Shown: positions 1-5,101, counted from the first letter of the stretch. The stretch: 5,101 bases of DNA from Clostridiales bacterium (GCA_012515925.1 JAAYXM010000064.1:1-5101), one strand, 5' to 3'. The notes: generated by a model not told the origin, from the sequence alone. Made by a program: numbers and translations.

Positions 1-341
1 AGTCTCCGCGCTTCAATATCATCCTGAAAATAGACCGGGGTTGACAGGATATTGTTCAGTGCGCCCACCAGAAAGAAAAAAGCATAGTCGTGCTTGTCCT
101 TCAGCAGCTCCGCCGCGTCAAAAATACCATTTCTTATAATGTCGTAATTCGTGCTTGCCAGCGGTATTCCGGCAAGCTCTTTTAATTTATCTTCAAGGGC
201 AGACAGATCAAGCTCACAGAAGCTTACCAGCCCTTCTCCGATCTGACCGCTGCGCCGAAAGCCGTGTGTATGCTCATCTGAGTGCCAAAGAATGTTCATT
301 AACGACTGATTGTCGATAAGAACTTTAAAATACGGAAACAT
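1..341 (-). CDS. Unrecognised protein, N-terminal part (runs off the left edge)
   Basis: An open frame reads leftwards from an ATG at 341-339 through 113 codons without a stop and leaves the window, so the C-terminus is missing. The protein starts MFPYFKVLIDNQSLMNILWH and looks like a soluble cytoplasmic protein. It has a charged, probably helical middle (roughly residues 55-70) and an aromatic patch DYAFFFLVGALNNIL near residues 89-103; there is no signal peptide, clear membrane segment or catalytic motif that I recognise. The start is supported by the purine-rich GGGAAGGG about 4 bases upstream (minus strand) and by coherent amino-acid composition. It is transcribed divergently from the helicase remnant to its right and could belong either to the mobile element or to the host. 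I cannot name a family; function unknown. Confidence 0.72.
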   Translation of the reverse strand, partial: MFPYFKVLIDNQSLMNILWHSDEHTHGFRRSGQIGEGLVSFCELDLSALEDKLKELAGIPLASTNYDIIRNGIFDAAELLKDKHDYAFFFLVGALNNILSTPVYFQDDIEARR

Positions 342-353
342 GCTGCCCTTCCC

Positions 354-391
354 TGCAAATAATTGATATTTATAAAATTAGATTATTTGCA
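354..391. promoter_or_regulatory. Perfect 10-bp inverted repeat in the leader of the leftward gene
   Basis: TGCAAATAAT at 354-363 is repeated exactly as its reverse complement ATTATTTGCA at 382-391, with an 18-bp AT-rich spacer. It lies immediately upstream of the ribosome binding site of the leftward gene, where a promoter would be. On the minus strand the spacer contains -10-like TATAAA, but I cannot fix a convincing -35. A dyad of this size with centres 28 bp apart fits an operator for a dimeric repressor; a weak RNA hairpin is the alternative. Confidence 0.4.
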
Positions 392-419
392 TTCTCTGTA
401 TCATTTTACCATGGCATTT

Positions 420-639
420 GTAAAAATGAAATCGGGGCAAAAGAAAGATTTAAAATTGTATAGCCGTACCTGGAGTGGATACTTTCAGGCGAAGCGTGCT
501 AGGACCCTGCAAATGCAGGCGAGCGTGCCAATGAAATGAGAACGCTGTGTTGGTCACGCAAGGCCGCAGGGCAGGAACCTGGCCGGGAGCGCGGTGCAAA
601 AATCAAAACAAACAGACCCCTATGGACGGAGGTGAGAAT
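420..639 (+). other. Structured leader upstream of the helicase remnant
   Basis: No convincing gene is present in this gap, but it is rich in short repeats. CAGGCGA(A)GCGTGC occurs at 486-499 and 516-528, 30 bp apart. CCTGCA/TGCAGG form a small hairpin at 506-519. GCGTGCCAA at 523-531 pairs with 550-559 apart from one bulged T. Two tiny frames meet here: 426-539 (37 codons, MKSGQKKDLKLYSRTWSGYF...) and 536-673 (45 codons, MRTLCWSRKAAGQEPGRERG...). They overlap as ATGA, and the second runs into the helicase start. Neither has a good ribosome binding site. The second frame stays protein-like upstream of its ATG back to a TAG at 500-502, so it may be the tail of a decayed gene. Confidence 0.35.
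628..635 (+). promoter_or_regulatory. Ribosome binding site that fixes the helicase start
   Basis: GGAGGTGA lies 7 bases (counted from GGAGG) before the ATG at 640. The frame is open further upstream to a GTG at 547, but those extra 31 residues have no ribosome binding site and look unlike the family, so 640 is taken as the start. Confidence 0.85.
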
Positions 640-1606
640 ATGCAGAAAAAGAAAAACAGGCTTATTCGGATGAGCAACATTCCATCGGAGCAGGTGCAGT
701 GGCTGTGGTATCCGTACATTCCCTATGGCAAGGTCACTATCATTCAGGGCGATCCCGGAGAAGGAAAAACCTCTTTTGTTCTGGCGATGATCGCGCTGCT
801 GACCAACGGCGAGCCGCTGCCGGAGGAAGAAACGACAAATCCCCCCATCAGTGTCATCTACCAGTCGGCGGAGGACGGGCTGGCTGACACCATCAAACCC
901 CGGCTGGAACGATCGGGCGCAGACTGTTCACGTGTGCTGGTCATTGATGAATCTGACCGGGAGCTGACCCTATGACGAACGGCTGGAGCAGTCAGTCCAG
1001 GAAACGGACGCGCGCCTGATTGTGCTTGATCCGCTGCAGGCCTATCTCGGCTGTGACGTGGACATGTACCGCGCCAACGAGGTGCGTCCGGTGATTAAAC
1101 GCCTTTGTTCCATTGCGGACCGCACCGGCTGCGCTGTCATATTAATCGGACATATGAACAAGACGCAGGGATTGAAAGCTTCCTACCGCGGTTTAGGTTC
1201 CATCGACTTCCGCGCCGCGGCAAGAAGCGTGCTTCTGGTCGGGAGACTGAAAAATAACCCAAGTATCCGGATCGTTGCCCACGATAAAAGCAGCCTGGCT
1301 CCCGAGGGAAAATCCATCGCGTTTTCGCTGGATGCGGAGAACGGTTTTCAGTGGAAAGGATACTGCGACGCCACGGTGGACGAAGTTCTCTCCGGCACTG
1401 GCTCCGTGCGGACCAAGACGATGCTGATGGAGGACGAACTGAAAAAGTTGCTGACCGATCCCGTCTCTGTTGAAGAAGTATTCCGGAGGGCGGCAGAGCT
1501 GGGTATTTCGGAGCGCACCGTCAACATTGCAAAGAAAAATATCGGCGCTCGGTCTGTGAAGCTGGGGAGTCAATGGTACTGGCAGCTTCCTGATTCAAGG
1601 ATGTAA
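640..1606 (+). pseudogene. RepA-like AAA ATPase/helicase (AAA_25 type), frameshifted
   Basis: This is a DnaB/RecA-fold ATPase of the RepA-like type found in plasmids, phages and integrative elements, where such proteins act in replication of the element. The first part (111 codons, stop TGA at 973-975) carries Walker A GDPGEGKT at residues 37-44. The second part continues in the +1 frame from about 968 to the TAA at 1604-1606 (about 211 codons). It carries Walker B LIVLDPLQAYLG, the sensor-like VILIGHMNK, and RGLGSIDFRAAARSVLLVGR. A C-terminal winged-helix-like region follows (VEEVFRRAAELGISERT... ending QWYWQL). The two halves join with no residues obviously missing (…ELTL then YDERLEQ), so a single small indel explains the break. 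Loss of two bases, such as one TA from a TATA run in CTATATGAC, would give exactly the observed CTATGAC. With the frameshift the first product has Walker A but no Walker B, so it should be inactive unless ribosomes shift. Only one of about 22 isoleucine codons is ATA, unlike thiI downstream. I am confident of the ATPase class and less so of the exact role. Confidence 0.85.
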
Positions 1607-1645
1607 GGGTGCAATGTCTTATATACTTTGCATCCTTGCAACCTT
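1597..1645 (+). other. Long imperfect stem-loop over the end of the helicase gene
   Basis: AAGGATGTAAGGGTGCAA (1597-1614) can pair with TTGCATCCTTGCAACCTT (1628-1645). That gives eighteen positions with one mismatch and two G-U pairs, closed by a 13-base loop. The stop codon lies within the left arm. Each arm is itself a pair of 8-bp near-repeats (TTGCATCC then TTGCAACC on the right). No run of T follows, so it is not a classical intrinsic terminator. It could stabilise the 3' end of the mRNA or be a protein-binding dyad. Confidence 0.5.
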
Positions 1646-1671
1646 CCCGAAGCTTCGCGGAACGAAGTGTA

Positions 1672-1865
1672 ACCAAGTGGGCTAACTTTTCGGCATGGCG
1701 GAGGCCGGCATCGGCAGAAAGTATACCATGTTGGCTAACTTTCATGCAGTTTGCGGCAAAACATACGGAACTTGCACCAACATGGCTCATCTTTTAGGCT
1801 TTCAAAATCCGGACAAGCGATACTTAAACCAACATGGCTCATTATTTACGAAGTATGAACACCGG
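1672..1865 (+). repeat. Four degenerate direct repeats spaced about 52 bp
   Basis: A 15-bp motif with invariant ACCA....GGCT.A. starts at 1672 (ACCAAGTGGGCTAAC), 1725 (ACCATGTTGGCTAAC), 1776 and 1828 (both ACCAACATGGCTCAT). The intervals are 53, 51 and 52 bp, close to five helical turns. Copies 1 and 2 differ at 2 positions; copies 3 and 4 are identical. A secondary CCGG occurs 33-34 bp after the motif start in copies 1, 3 and 4, so the whole unit may be an ancient tandem duplication. The period is not a multiple of three, so this is not a protein repeat. Iterons or other phased binding sites are possible; the family is unknown. Confidence 0.55.
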
Positions 1866-2018
1866 CAGGCAACAGCCAGTATTCACCGCCTGTTCGCCTC
1901 TGTACCGCGTTTTCCCGGCAGGAAGATACCCATACACCCGCAGGCGGGACAATGCCATGGTCGGGGTTTGTGAAGGAACGGCGGCGCAAACAACCGTTAA
2001 CTTTATTCAGCCCATTTC

Positions 2019-2123
2019 AGGAGGTGAACCATACGGTCGAAAATGAGGCTGGTTAAAGGCAGGTGGTCGCAACGCGACCTCCCGCCGCTCACATCGCCCC
2101 GCAATGCGGGTCGAGGAACGTAA
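2019..2123 (+). other. Orphan Shine-Dalgarno followed by a short frame with ATA in place of a start
   Basis: AGGAGGTGA at 2019-2027 is a near-ideal ribosome binding site. At the right spacing (6 bases after AGGAGG) the codon is ATA (2031), not a start codon. The frame then runs RSKMRLVKGRWSQRDLPPLT... to a TAA at 2121-2123, about 30 codons and strongly basic. The first ATG in this frame (2043) is 18 bases away, too far for efficient use. A former small gene or leader peptide whose ATG changed to ATA would explain this; that is inference. Confidence 0.3.
2062..2110 (+). other. Two adjacent GC-rich hairpins
   Basis: GGTCGC (2065-2070) pairs with GCGACC (2074-2079) around a 3-base AAC loop. Beyond a T/T mismatch, two more G-C pairs extend it (2062-2063 with 2081-2082). 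Next, CCCGC (2098-2102) pairs with GCGGG (2106-2110) around AAT. Both sit inside the short frame after the orphan ribosome binding site. A leader/attenuator or a DNA-processing site is possible. Confidence 0.35.
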
Positions 2124-2266
2124 AGAAGGTACACCTAAAACAGGGCGCTGACATGCCGCGGGTGCCCGAATTACATAAAAACATGAAAAGAATCTCCATA
2201 GTAAGGCATTTATCCGGGTGCACCTTGCAGGTGGTATGTAAAAAATGGTCAAAGCGGAGGACGTTC

Positions 2267-2446
2267 ATGAACAGAAATTATGAATATGACTATGAATGGG
2301 ATAGCAGATACTGCTATCCCAAATCTTTTGTACTGAAAAACAAGCTGGGCATAAGGGGCGCCGAACAACTGCGCATTTGCGGAAGAAGCACAGAAAATAG
2401 CCGGTTAACGGCAAAAGCAGACAGCCATATCTGCTGTCTGCCTTAA
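2267..2446 (+). pseudogene. Fic-family protein, N-terminal fragment
   Basis: Fic proteins transfer AMP or other groups to target proteins and often act as toxins. Here GGAGG at 2256-2260, six bases before the ATG, starts a 59-codon frame. Residues about 4-38 (YEYDYEWDSRYCYP, then SFVLKNKLGI) match, from memory, the usual N-terminal lead of Clostridia-type Fic proteins. After …GAEQLRI the sequence stops resembling the family: the expected AEREI… helices, the Fic domain and the HPFxxGNG catalytic loop are all absent, and the frame closes after 21 more residues rich in Cys and Ser. Full-length members are commonly about 200 residues or more. The fragment is therefore non-functional as a Fic enzyme and was most likely left by a deletion. 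In another frame the bases just before the stem-loop read …CAFAEEAQKIAG then a stop (2406-2408), which could be the tail of a second gene fused at the deletion point. Confidence 0.65.
2297..2321 (+). other. 11-bp perfect hairpin inside the fic fragment
   Basis: TGGGATAGCAG (2297-2307) and CTGCTATCCCA (2311-2321) are exact reverse complements around a 3-base ATA loop. It begins 28 bases after the start codon, within codons for the family-typical WDSRYCYP. It may slow translation or be a by-product of the protein sequence. Confidence 0.5.
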
Positions 2447-2448
2447 CC
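2403..2448. terminator. Strong stem-loop closing the element remnant
   Basis: GCAGACAGC (2417-2425) pairs perfectly with GCTGTCTGC (2433-2441) around a 7-base loop. GGTTAA (2403-2408) pairs with TTAACC (2443-2448) outside it, after an internal loop. Read rightwards no T-run follows. Read leftwards the inner stem is followed by TTTTGCC, so it fits an intrinsic terminator better on the minus strand. It may insulate thiI from the element in either direction. Confidence 0.5.
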
Positions 2449-2648
2449 AATATCCATGGTTCATAAAATGTCCCTGTGGAAATGCGCCTAAAACGCCCCC
2501 CGATATGTTATCTGTAAATAGCCAATAAATACCCGCGTTTTACGCTCCCAAAGGTTCCTTTTACATTGCGTATTGCATAACGTTAAAAACCGTGATAACA
2601 TGTTTTTATAAAAAAGCCGCGGATTTAAGCGGCGGATTGGGAGCGAAT
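2449..2648 (+). promoter_or_regulatory. Non-coding upstream region of thiI with a weak candidate promoter
   Basis: No gene is seen in these 200 bases. The best sigma-70-type candidate is TTGCAT (2573-2578), a 17-bp spacer and TAACAT (2596-2601) preceded by an extended TGA. An alternative is TTTACA (2560-2565) with TAAAAA (2584-2589) at 18 bp. Both are imperfect. TAAAACGC (2489-2496) and GCGTTTTA (2535-2542) form a widely spaced 8-bp inverted repeat of unknown meaning. GCCGC/GCGGC (2616-2620, 2629-2633) could form a small hairpin just before the thiI ribosome binding site. Confidence 0.3.
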
Positions 2649-3830
2649 ATGCGGGAAGTACTGTTGCTGAAGCTTGGCGAAATAATACTAAAAGGCTTAA
2701 ACCGGAATAAATTCGAGCGGCAGCTCATTAATAATATAAACCGGCGGCTGTCCTTTATCGGCGCGTATAAGGTGACCTGCATGCAGTCGACGGTTTACGT
2801 CGAGCCGGAAAACGGTTCGGATATCGGCGCGGCGATTGAAGCGGTGTCGAAAATATTCGGTATTGTCAGCATATGTCGGGCGGCCAGATGCGAAAAAAAC
2901 CTGGACGATATAATAAAAACCGCCGTGGAGTATCTCGGCGGCATATTATCCCGTGCCGAAACCTTCAAGGTTGAAGCGCGCCGCGCGGATAAAACCTTTC
3001 CTCTTAAATCCCCCGAGATTGCGAAAACCGTCGGGGGCGCTCTGCATAAAGCGTATCCCGGTCTTAAGGTGAATGTTGACGCGCCGCAAATATTGGTAAA
3101 GGTGGAAATCCGGGACAAATACGCGTTTGTCCACGCAAACCCGCTCCCGGGCGCGGGGGGACTGCCCGTCGGGATTAACGGCGCCGCGGCTTTGCTGCTG
3201 TCCGGCGGAATTGACAGCCCGGTCGCGGGCTATATGATGGCAAAGCGCGGCCTTAAGCTGCACGCGGTGCATTTCCATTCGTACCCGTACACCTCCGAGC
3301 GCGCAAAGCAAAAGGTTATAGATTTGGCCAAAACCCTTACGGCCTATACGGGGGACATTAAGCTCTCCGTCGTGCCTTTTACGCGCATACAGGAGGAAAT
3401 CCGCGCAAACTGCCGGGAGGATATGTTCACGCTTGTAATGCGCAGGTTTATGATGAGAATCGCGGAGAGAATCGCGCTTTCTGACAATTGCGGCGCGCTT
3501 GTCACGGGCGAGAGTTTGGGTCAGGTCGCGAGCCAGACGATGGAAGCGCTCGGCGTCACGGGCGGCGTTTGCTCTCTTCCCGTCCTGCGACCGCTTATCG
3601 GCATGGACAAGGAAGATATTGTGCTTATCTCCCGTAAAATAGATACCTACGAAATATCTATCCGCCCGTATGAGGATTGCTGTACGGTATTTACGCCGAA
3701 GCATCCGAAGACAAAACCGCGCCCGTACGACGCGGAGAGCCAGGAGGCGCGCCTTGACGTTGTCGCGCTTATCGAAGAAGCGCTCGCGAATACGGAGCTT
3801 TTAAACATCGAAAGGGAAGATTTAATATAA
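2649..3830 (+). CDS. thiI: tRNA 4-thiouridine synthase / thiamine sulfurtransferase ThiI
   Basis: ThiI adenylates U8 of tRNA and inserts sulfur to give 4-thiouridine. In many bacteria it also passes sulfur to ThiS for the thiamine thiazole ring. It is cytoplasmic and takes sulfur from a cysteine desulfurase. The 393-residue product begins MREVLLLKLGEIILKGLNRN, the family's standard start. A ferredoxin-like/THUMP RNA-binding region follows to about residue 165, then the PP-loop SGGIDS at 185-190 (ATP binding). Later come TGESLGQVASQT at 286-297 and YEDCCTVFTPKHPKTKPR at 341-358, whose cysteines 344-345 are placed where the catalytic cysteine is expected. The C-terminal rhodanese domain of the enterobacterial enzyme is absent, as is usual in Firmicutes. 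The start at 2649 has GGGAG five bases upstream; an in-frame GTG at 2592 is rejected because it adds residues foreign to the family. The stop overlaps the cinA start. ATA makes up about 14 of about 33 isoleucine codons. No cysteine desulfurase gene lies directly upstream. Confidence 0.97.
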   Translation: MREVLLLKLGEIILKGLNRNKFERQLINNINRRLSFIGAYKVTCMQSTVYVEPENGSDIGAAIEAVSKIFGIVSICRAARCEKNLDDIIKTAVEYLGGILSRAETFKVEARRADKTFPLKSPEIAKTVGGALHKAYPGLKVNVDAPQILVKVEIRDKYAFVHANPLPGAGGLPVGINGAAALLLSGGIDSPVAGYMMAKRGLKLHAVHFHSYPYTSERAKQKVIDLAKTLTAYTGDIKLSVVPFTRIQEEIRANCREDMFTLVMRRFMMRIAERIALSDNCGALVTGESLGQVASQTMEALGVTGGVCSLPVLRPLIGMDKEDIVLISRKIDTYEISIRPYEDCCTVFTPKHPKTKPRPYDAESQEARLDVVALIEEALANTELLNIEREDLI

Positions 3831-5056
3831 TGAATGCGGAGATTATTGCGGTAGGCACCGAGCTTTTACTCGGGGAAATCGTGAACATTGACGCGCAAAT
3901 CCTGTCGCGCGTATTGTCGGAGCTCGGGATTAACGTGTATTACCACACCGTCGTGGGCGATAACGAAAAAAGGCTTGCGGCGGCGATTGAGGTCGCCAAG
4001 GGCCGCTCCGATATTATCATAACCACGGGGGGGCTCGGCCCCACCTATGACGATATTACGAAACGGGTCGTTGCCGCGAGCTTTGGCAAAAAGCTTGTTA
4101 TGAATGACGGCGAGCTTGAAAAAATACGCGGGTATTTTAAGAAAACCGGCCGCGAAATGAGTAAGAACAACGAATCCCAGGCGCTTTTGCCCGAGGGCTG
4201 CACCGTGTTGGAAAACGATTTCGGCACGGCGCCCGGCTGCGCGTTTGAGGCAAACGGCATGCATGTGCTAATGCTGCCCGGCCCGCCCCGGGAGTGCGAG
4301 CCCATGGCGGTACGGCAAATGGCAGCGTATCTTAAAAGCCTTTCGGATTCCGTTATCGTGTCCCACAGCATACACATATTCGGCATCGGCGAATCCTTAG
4401 TCGAGGATAAAATACGCGATTTGGCGGAAAATATGGATAATCCTACGCTCGCTCCGTACGCGAAGCCCGGGGAGGTAATGCTCCGCGTCGCGGCAAAGGC
4501 GGAGACACGGGATAAGGCGGAGGCGGAAATCTGGCCCGTTATCGAGAAGATTAAGCGGATATTCGGCTCAAACGTATACGGTATTGACTCTCCGTCGCTT
4601 TCTCACGCGGTTTCGGAGCTGTTGCTTGAGCGCGGGAAAACCCTCGCGGCCGCCGAGTCCTGCACCGGCGGGTATATATCAAAGCTGATAACGGACGTGC
4701 CCGGCGCGTCAAAAACCTTTTTGGGCGGTATAACCGCGTATTCGAACAAGGCGAAGGAAAAGCTTTTGGGTATACCGCGAAGCCGGATAGACGAATACGG
4801 GGCGGTTAGCGAGGAAATCGCGTCGGACATGGCGCGCGCCGCGGCGGAGACTTTAGACGCGGATATCGGAGTCGGTATAACCGGCTATGCGGGGCCTGAC
4901 CCGGACTCAAAGGATACCGGAACGGTGTTTATCTCGCTTTTTGCAAACGGCGAATTTAAGAATATAAAGCTTTGCCGCCCGGGAGGCCGGGATTCGATAC
5001 GGTATTTCGCCGCGCTCTCCGCGCTGAATCTGATTCGGCAAACACTTGAAGCGTAA
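3830..5056 (+). CDS. cinA: CinA: competence/damage-inducible protein, nicotinamide-nucleotide amidase
   Basis: Full-length two-domain CinA of 408 residues, close to the usual size. The N-terminal molybdopterin-binding-like domain (COG1058; ADP-ribose pyrophosphatase activity in studied members) shows GTELLLGEI at 9-17, TTGGLGPTYDD at 65-75 and LPGPPRE at 149-155. The C-terminal PncC domain (NMN deamidation to nicotinic acid mononucleotide, pyridine-nucleotide recycling) shows AESCTGG at 275-281, GGITAYSN at 299-306 and ITGYAGP at 350-356. After AGP the family's usual glycine-rich GGGTPEKPVGTV-like loop reads DPDSKDTGTV, slightly shorter and less glycine-rich. The ATG overlaps the thiI stop by one base (TAATG) and GGGAAG lies ten bases upstream, so translation is probably coupled to thiI. 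In many Firmicutes cinA precedes recA; what follows here is outside the window. The start gives the standard MNAEIIAVGTELLLG lead. Confidence 0.97.
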   Translation: MNAEIIAVGTELLLGEIVNIDAQILSRVLSELGINVYYHTVVGDNEKRLAAAIEVAKGRSDIIITTGGLGPTYDDITKRVVAASFGKKLVMNDGELEKIRGYFKKTGREMSKNNESQALLPEGCTVLENDFGTAPGCAFEANGMHVLMLPGPPRECEPMAVRQMAAYLKSLSDSVIVSHSIHIFGIGESLVEDKIRDLAENMDNPTLAPYAKPGEVMLRVAAKAETRDKAEAEIWPVIEKIKRIFGSNVYGIDSPSLSHAVSELLLERGKTLAAAESCTGGYISKLITDVPGASKTFLGGITAYSNKAKEKLLGIPRSRIDEYGAVSEEIASDMARAAAETLDADIGVGITGYAGPDPDSKDTGTVFISLFANGEFKNIKLCRPGGRDSIRYFAALSALNLIRQTLEA

Positions 5057-5071
5057 TAAAACGGTTTATTA
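5054..5071 (+). other. Weak AT-rich hairpin at the end of cinA
   Basis: TAATAAA (5054-5060, containing the stop codon) and TTTATTA (5065-5071) are exact reverse complements around ACGG. With only A-T pairs it is a poor terminator, so transcription may read through to the next gene. Confidence 0.25.
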
Positions 5072-5093
5072 TTATTACACAATATGGTATAAT
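5065..5093 (+). promoter_or_regulatory. Extended -10 promoter after cinA
   Basis: TATAAT (5088-5093) is a perfect -10 box and is preceded by TGG, an extended -10. The -35 position at 17-bp spacing holds TTTATT (5065-5070), a weak match. It is placed to start transcription of a gene beyond the right edge, suggesting that gene has its own promoter in addition to any read-through from thiI-cinA. Confidence 0.6.
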
Positions 5094-5101
5094 ATAACAA
5101 T

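Larger units (their letters stand above)
1607..2266 (+). other. Non-coding, decayed mobile-element DNA
   Basis: About 660 bases lie between the helicase remnant and the fic fragment with no gene I can support. Several short open frames occur on both strands, but they lack ribosome binding sites, overlap each other and show no recognisable motifs. Examples are 1834-2046 (70 codons) and the upstream part of the frame that leads into fic. The stretch does contain structure, listed separately: a palindrome CGAAGCTTCG at 1648-1657, a spaced repeat array, an orphan Shine-Dalgarno sequence and small hairpins. It may be a former replication/transfer or regulatory region of the element. Confidence 0.55.

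Noticed and set aside
351..514. CCCTGCAAAT at 351-360 and 505-514 as possible attachment-site repeats
   Set aside because: Only 10 bp, both copies are on the same side of the element, and each is explained by its own local dyad.
1193..1573. 126-codon minus-strand frame opposite the helicase remnant
   Set aside because: Antisense shadow of a recognisable ATPase domain with no motif of its own.
1672..1865. CRISPR array
   Set aside because: Repeats are 15 bp and degenerate, with intervening sequence that seems partly related between units; too short for CRISPR repeats and no cas genes are nearby.
1834..2046. 70-codon frame starting MAHYLRSMNTGRQQ...
   Set aside because: No ribosome binding site; its start lies in the fourth copy of the spaced repeat, it overlaps other frames and matches no family I know.
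2063..2266. Upstream extension of the fic fragment frame
   Set aside because: The frame is open, but residues before 2267 are unlike Fic proteins and the good ribosome binding site at 2256-2260 fixes the start at 2267.
342..2648. tRNA, rRNA or recognisable riboswitch in the gaps
   Set aside because: I found no cloverleaf, CCA end, rRNA stretch or known riboswitch core. In particular, no TPP riboswitch core is visible upstream of thiI.
2946..3704. Long open frame on the minus strand inside thiI (252 codons)
   Set aside because: It lies wholly opposite thiI, is rich in Arg/His as antisense frames of GC-rich codons are, and has no motifs. thiI itself is unambiguous.

Overview
The window looks like a stretch of a Firmicutes (Clostridia-type) chromosome. 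Two intact housekeeping genes on the right half (2649-5056) are joined to a decayed piece of a mobile element on the left half (about 420-2450). The Clostridia assignment is an inference. It rests on the short ThiI without a rhodanese domain, on the strong GGAGG-type ribosome binding sites, and on element genes of the kind common in integrative and conjugative elements of gut Firmicutes.

Left edge: the 5' part of an unrecognised gene runs leftwards off the window (1-341, minus strand). Its leader carries a perfect 10-bp inverted repeat. A structured, divergently placed leader (about 420-639) follows. It leads into a RepA-like AAA ATPase/helicase gene (640-1606, plus strand) that is broken by one frameshift at about 970. 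A long imperfect stem-loop covers the end of this gene.

Middle (1607-2266): I see no credible intact gene. Instead there are four degenerate 15-bp repeats spaced about 52 bp apart, a perfect Shine-Dalgarno sequence facing an ATA codon where a start would be expected, and two small GC-rich hairpins. Next is a 5' fragment of a Fic-family gene (2267-2446) with a good ribosome binding site. It is cut off after about 38 family-like residues and is followed at once by a strong stem-loop. This reads as a mobile element reduced by deletion.

Right half: after about 200 bp of non-coding DNA come thiI (tRNA 4-thiouridine/thiamine sulfurtransferase) and cinA (nicotinamide-nucleotide amidase), overlapping by one base (TAATG), surely one operon. 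The two are not linked by pathway; translational coupling is likely. A good extended -10 promoter after cinA probably serves a gene just outside the window. Isoleucine codon choice differs sharply between thiI (ATA frequent) and the helicase remnant (ATA almost absent), which supports a foreign origin for the left half.

I do not see a complete novel system. The observations most worth checking are the ~52-bp phased repeat array, the frameshift site resembling the prfB context, and the orphan Shine-Dalgarno/leader region.
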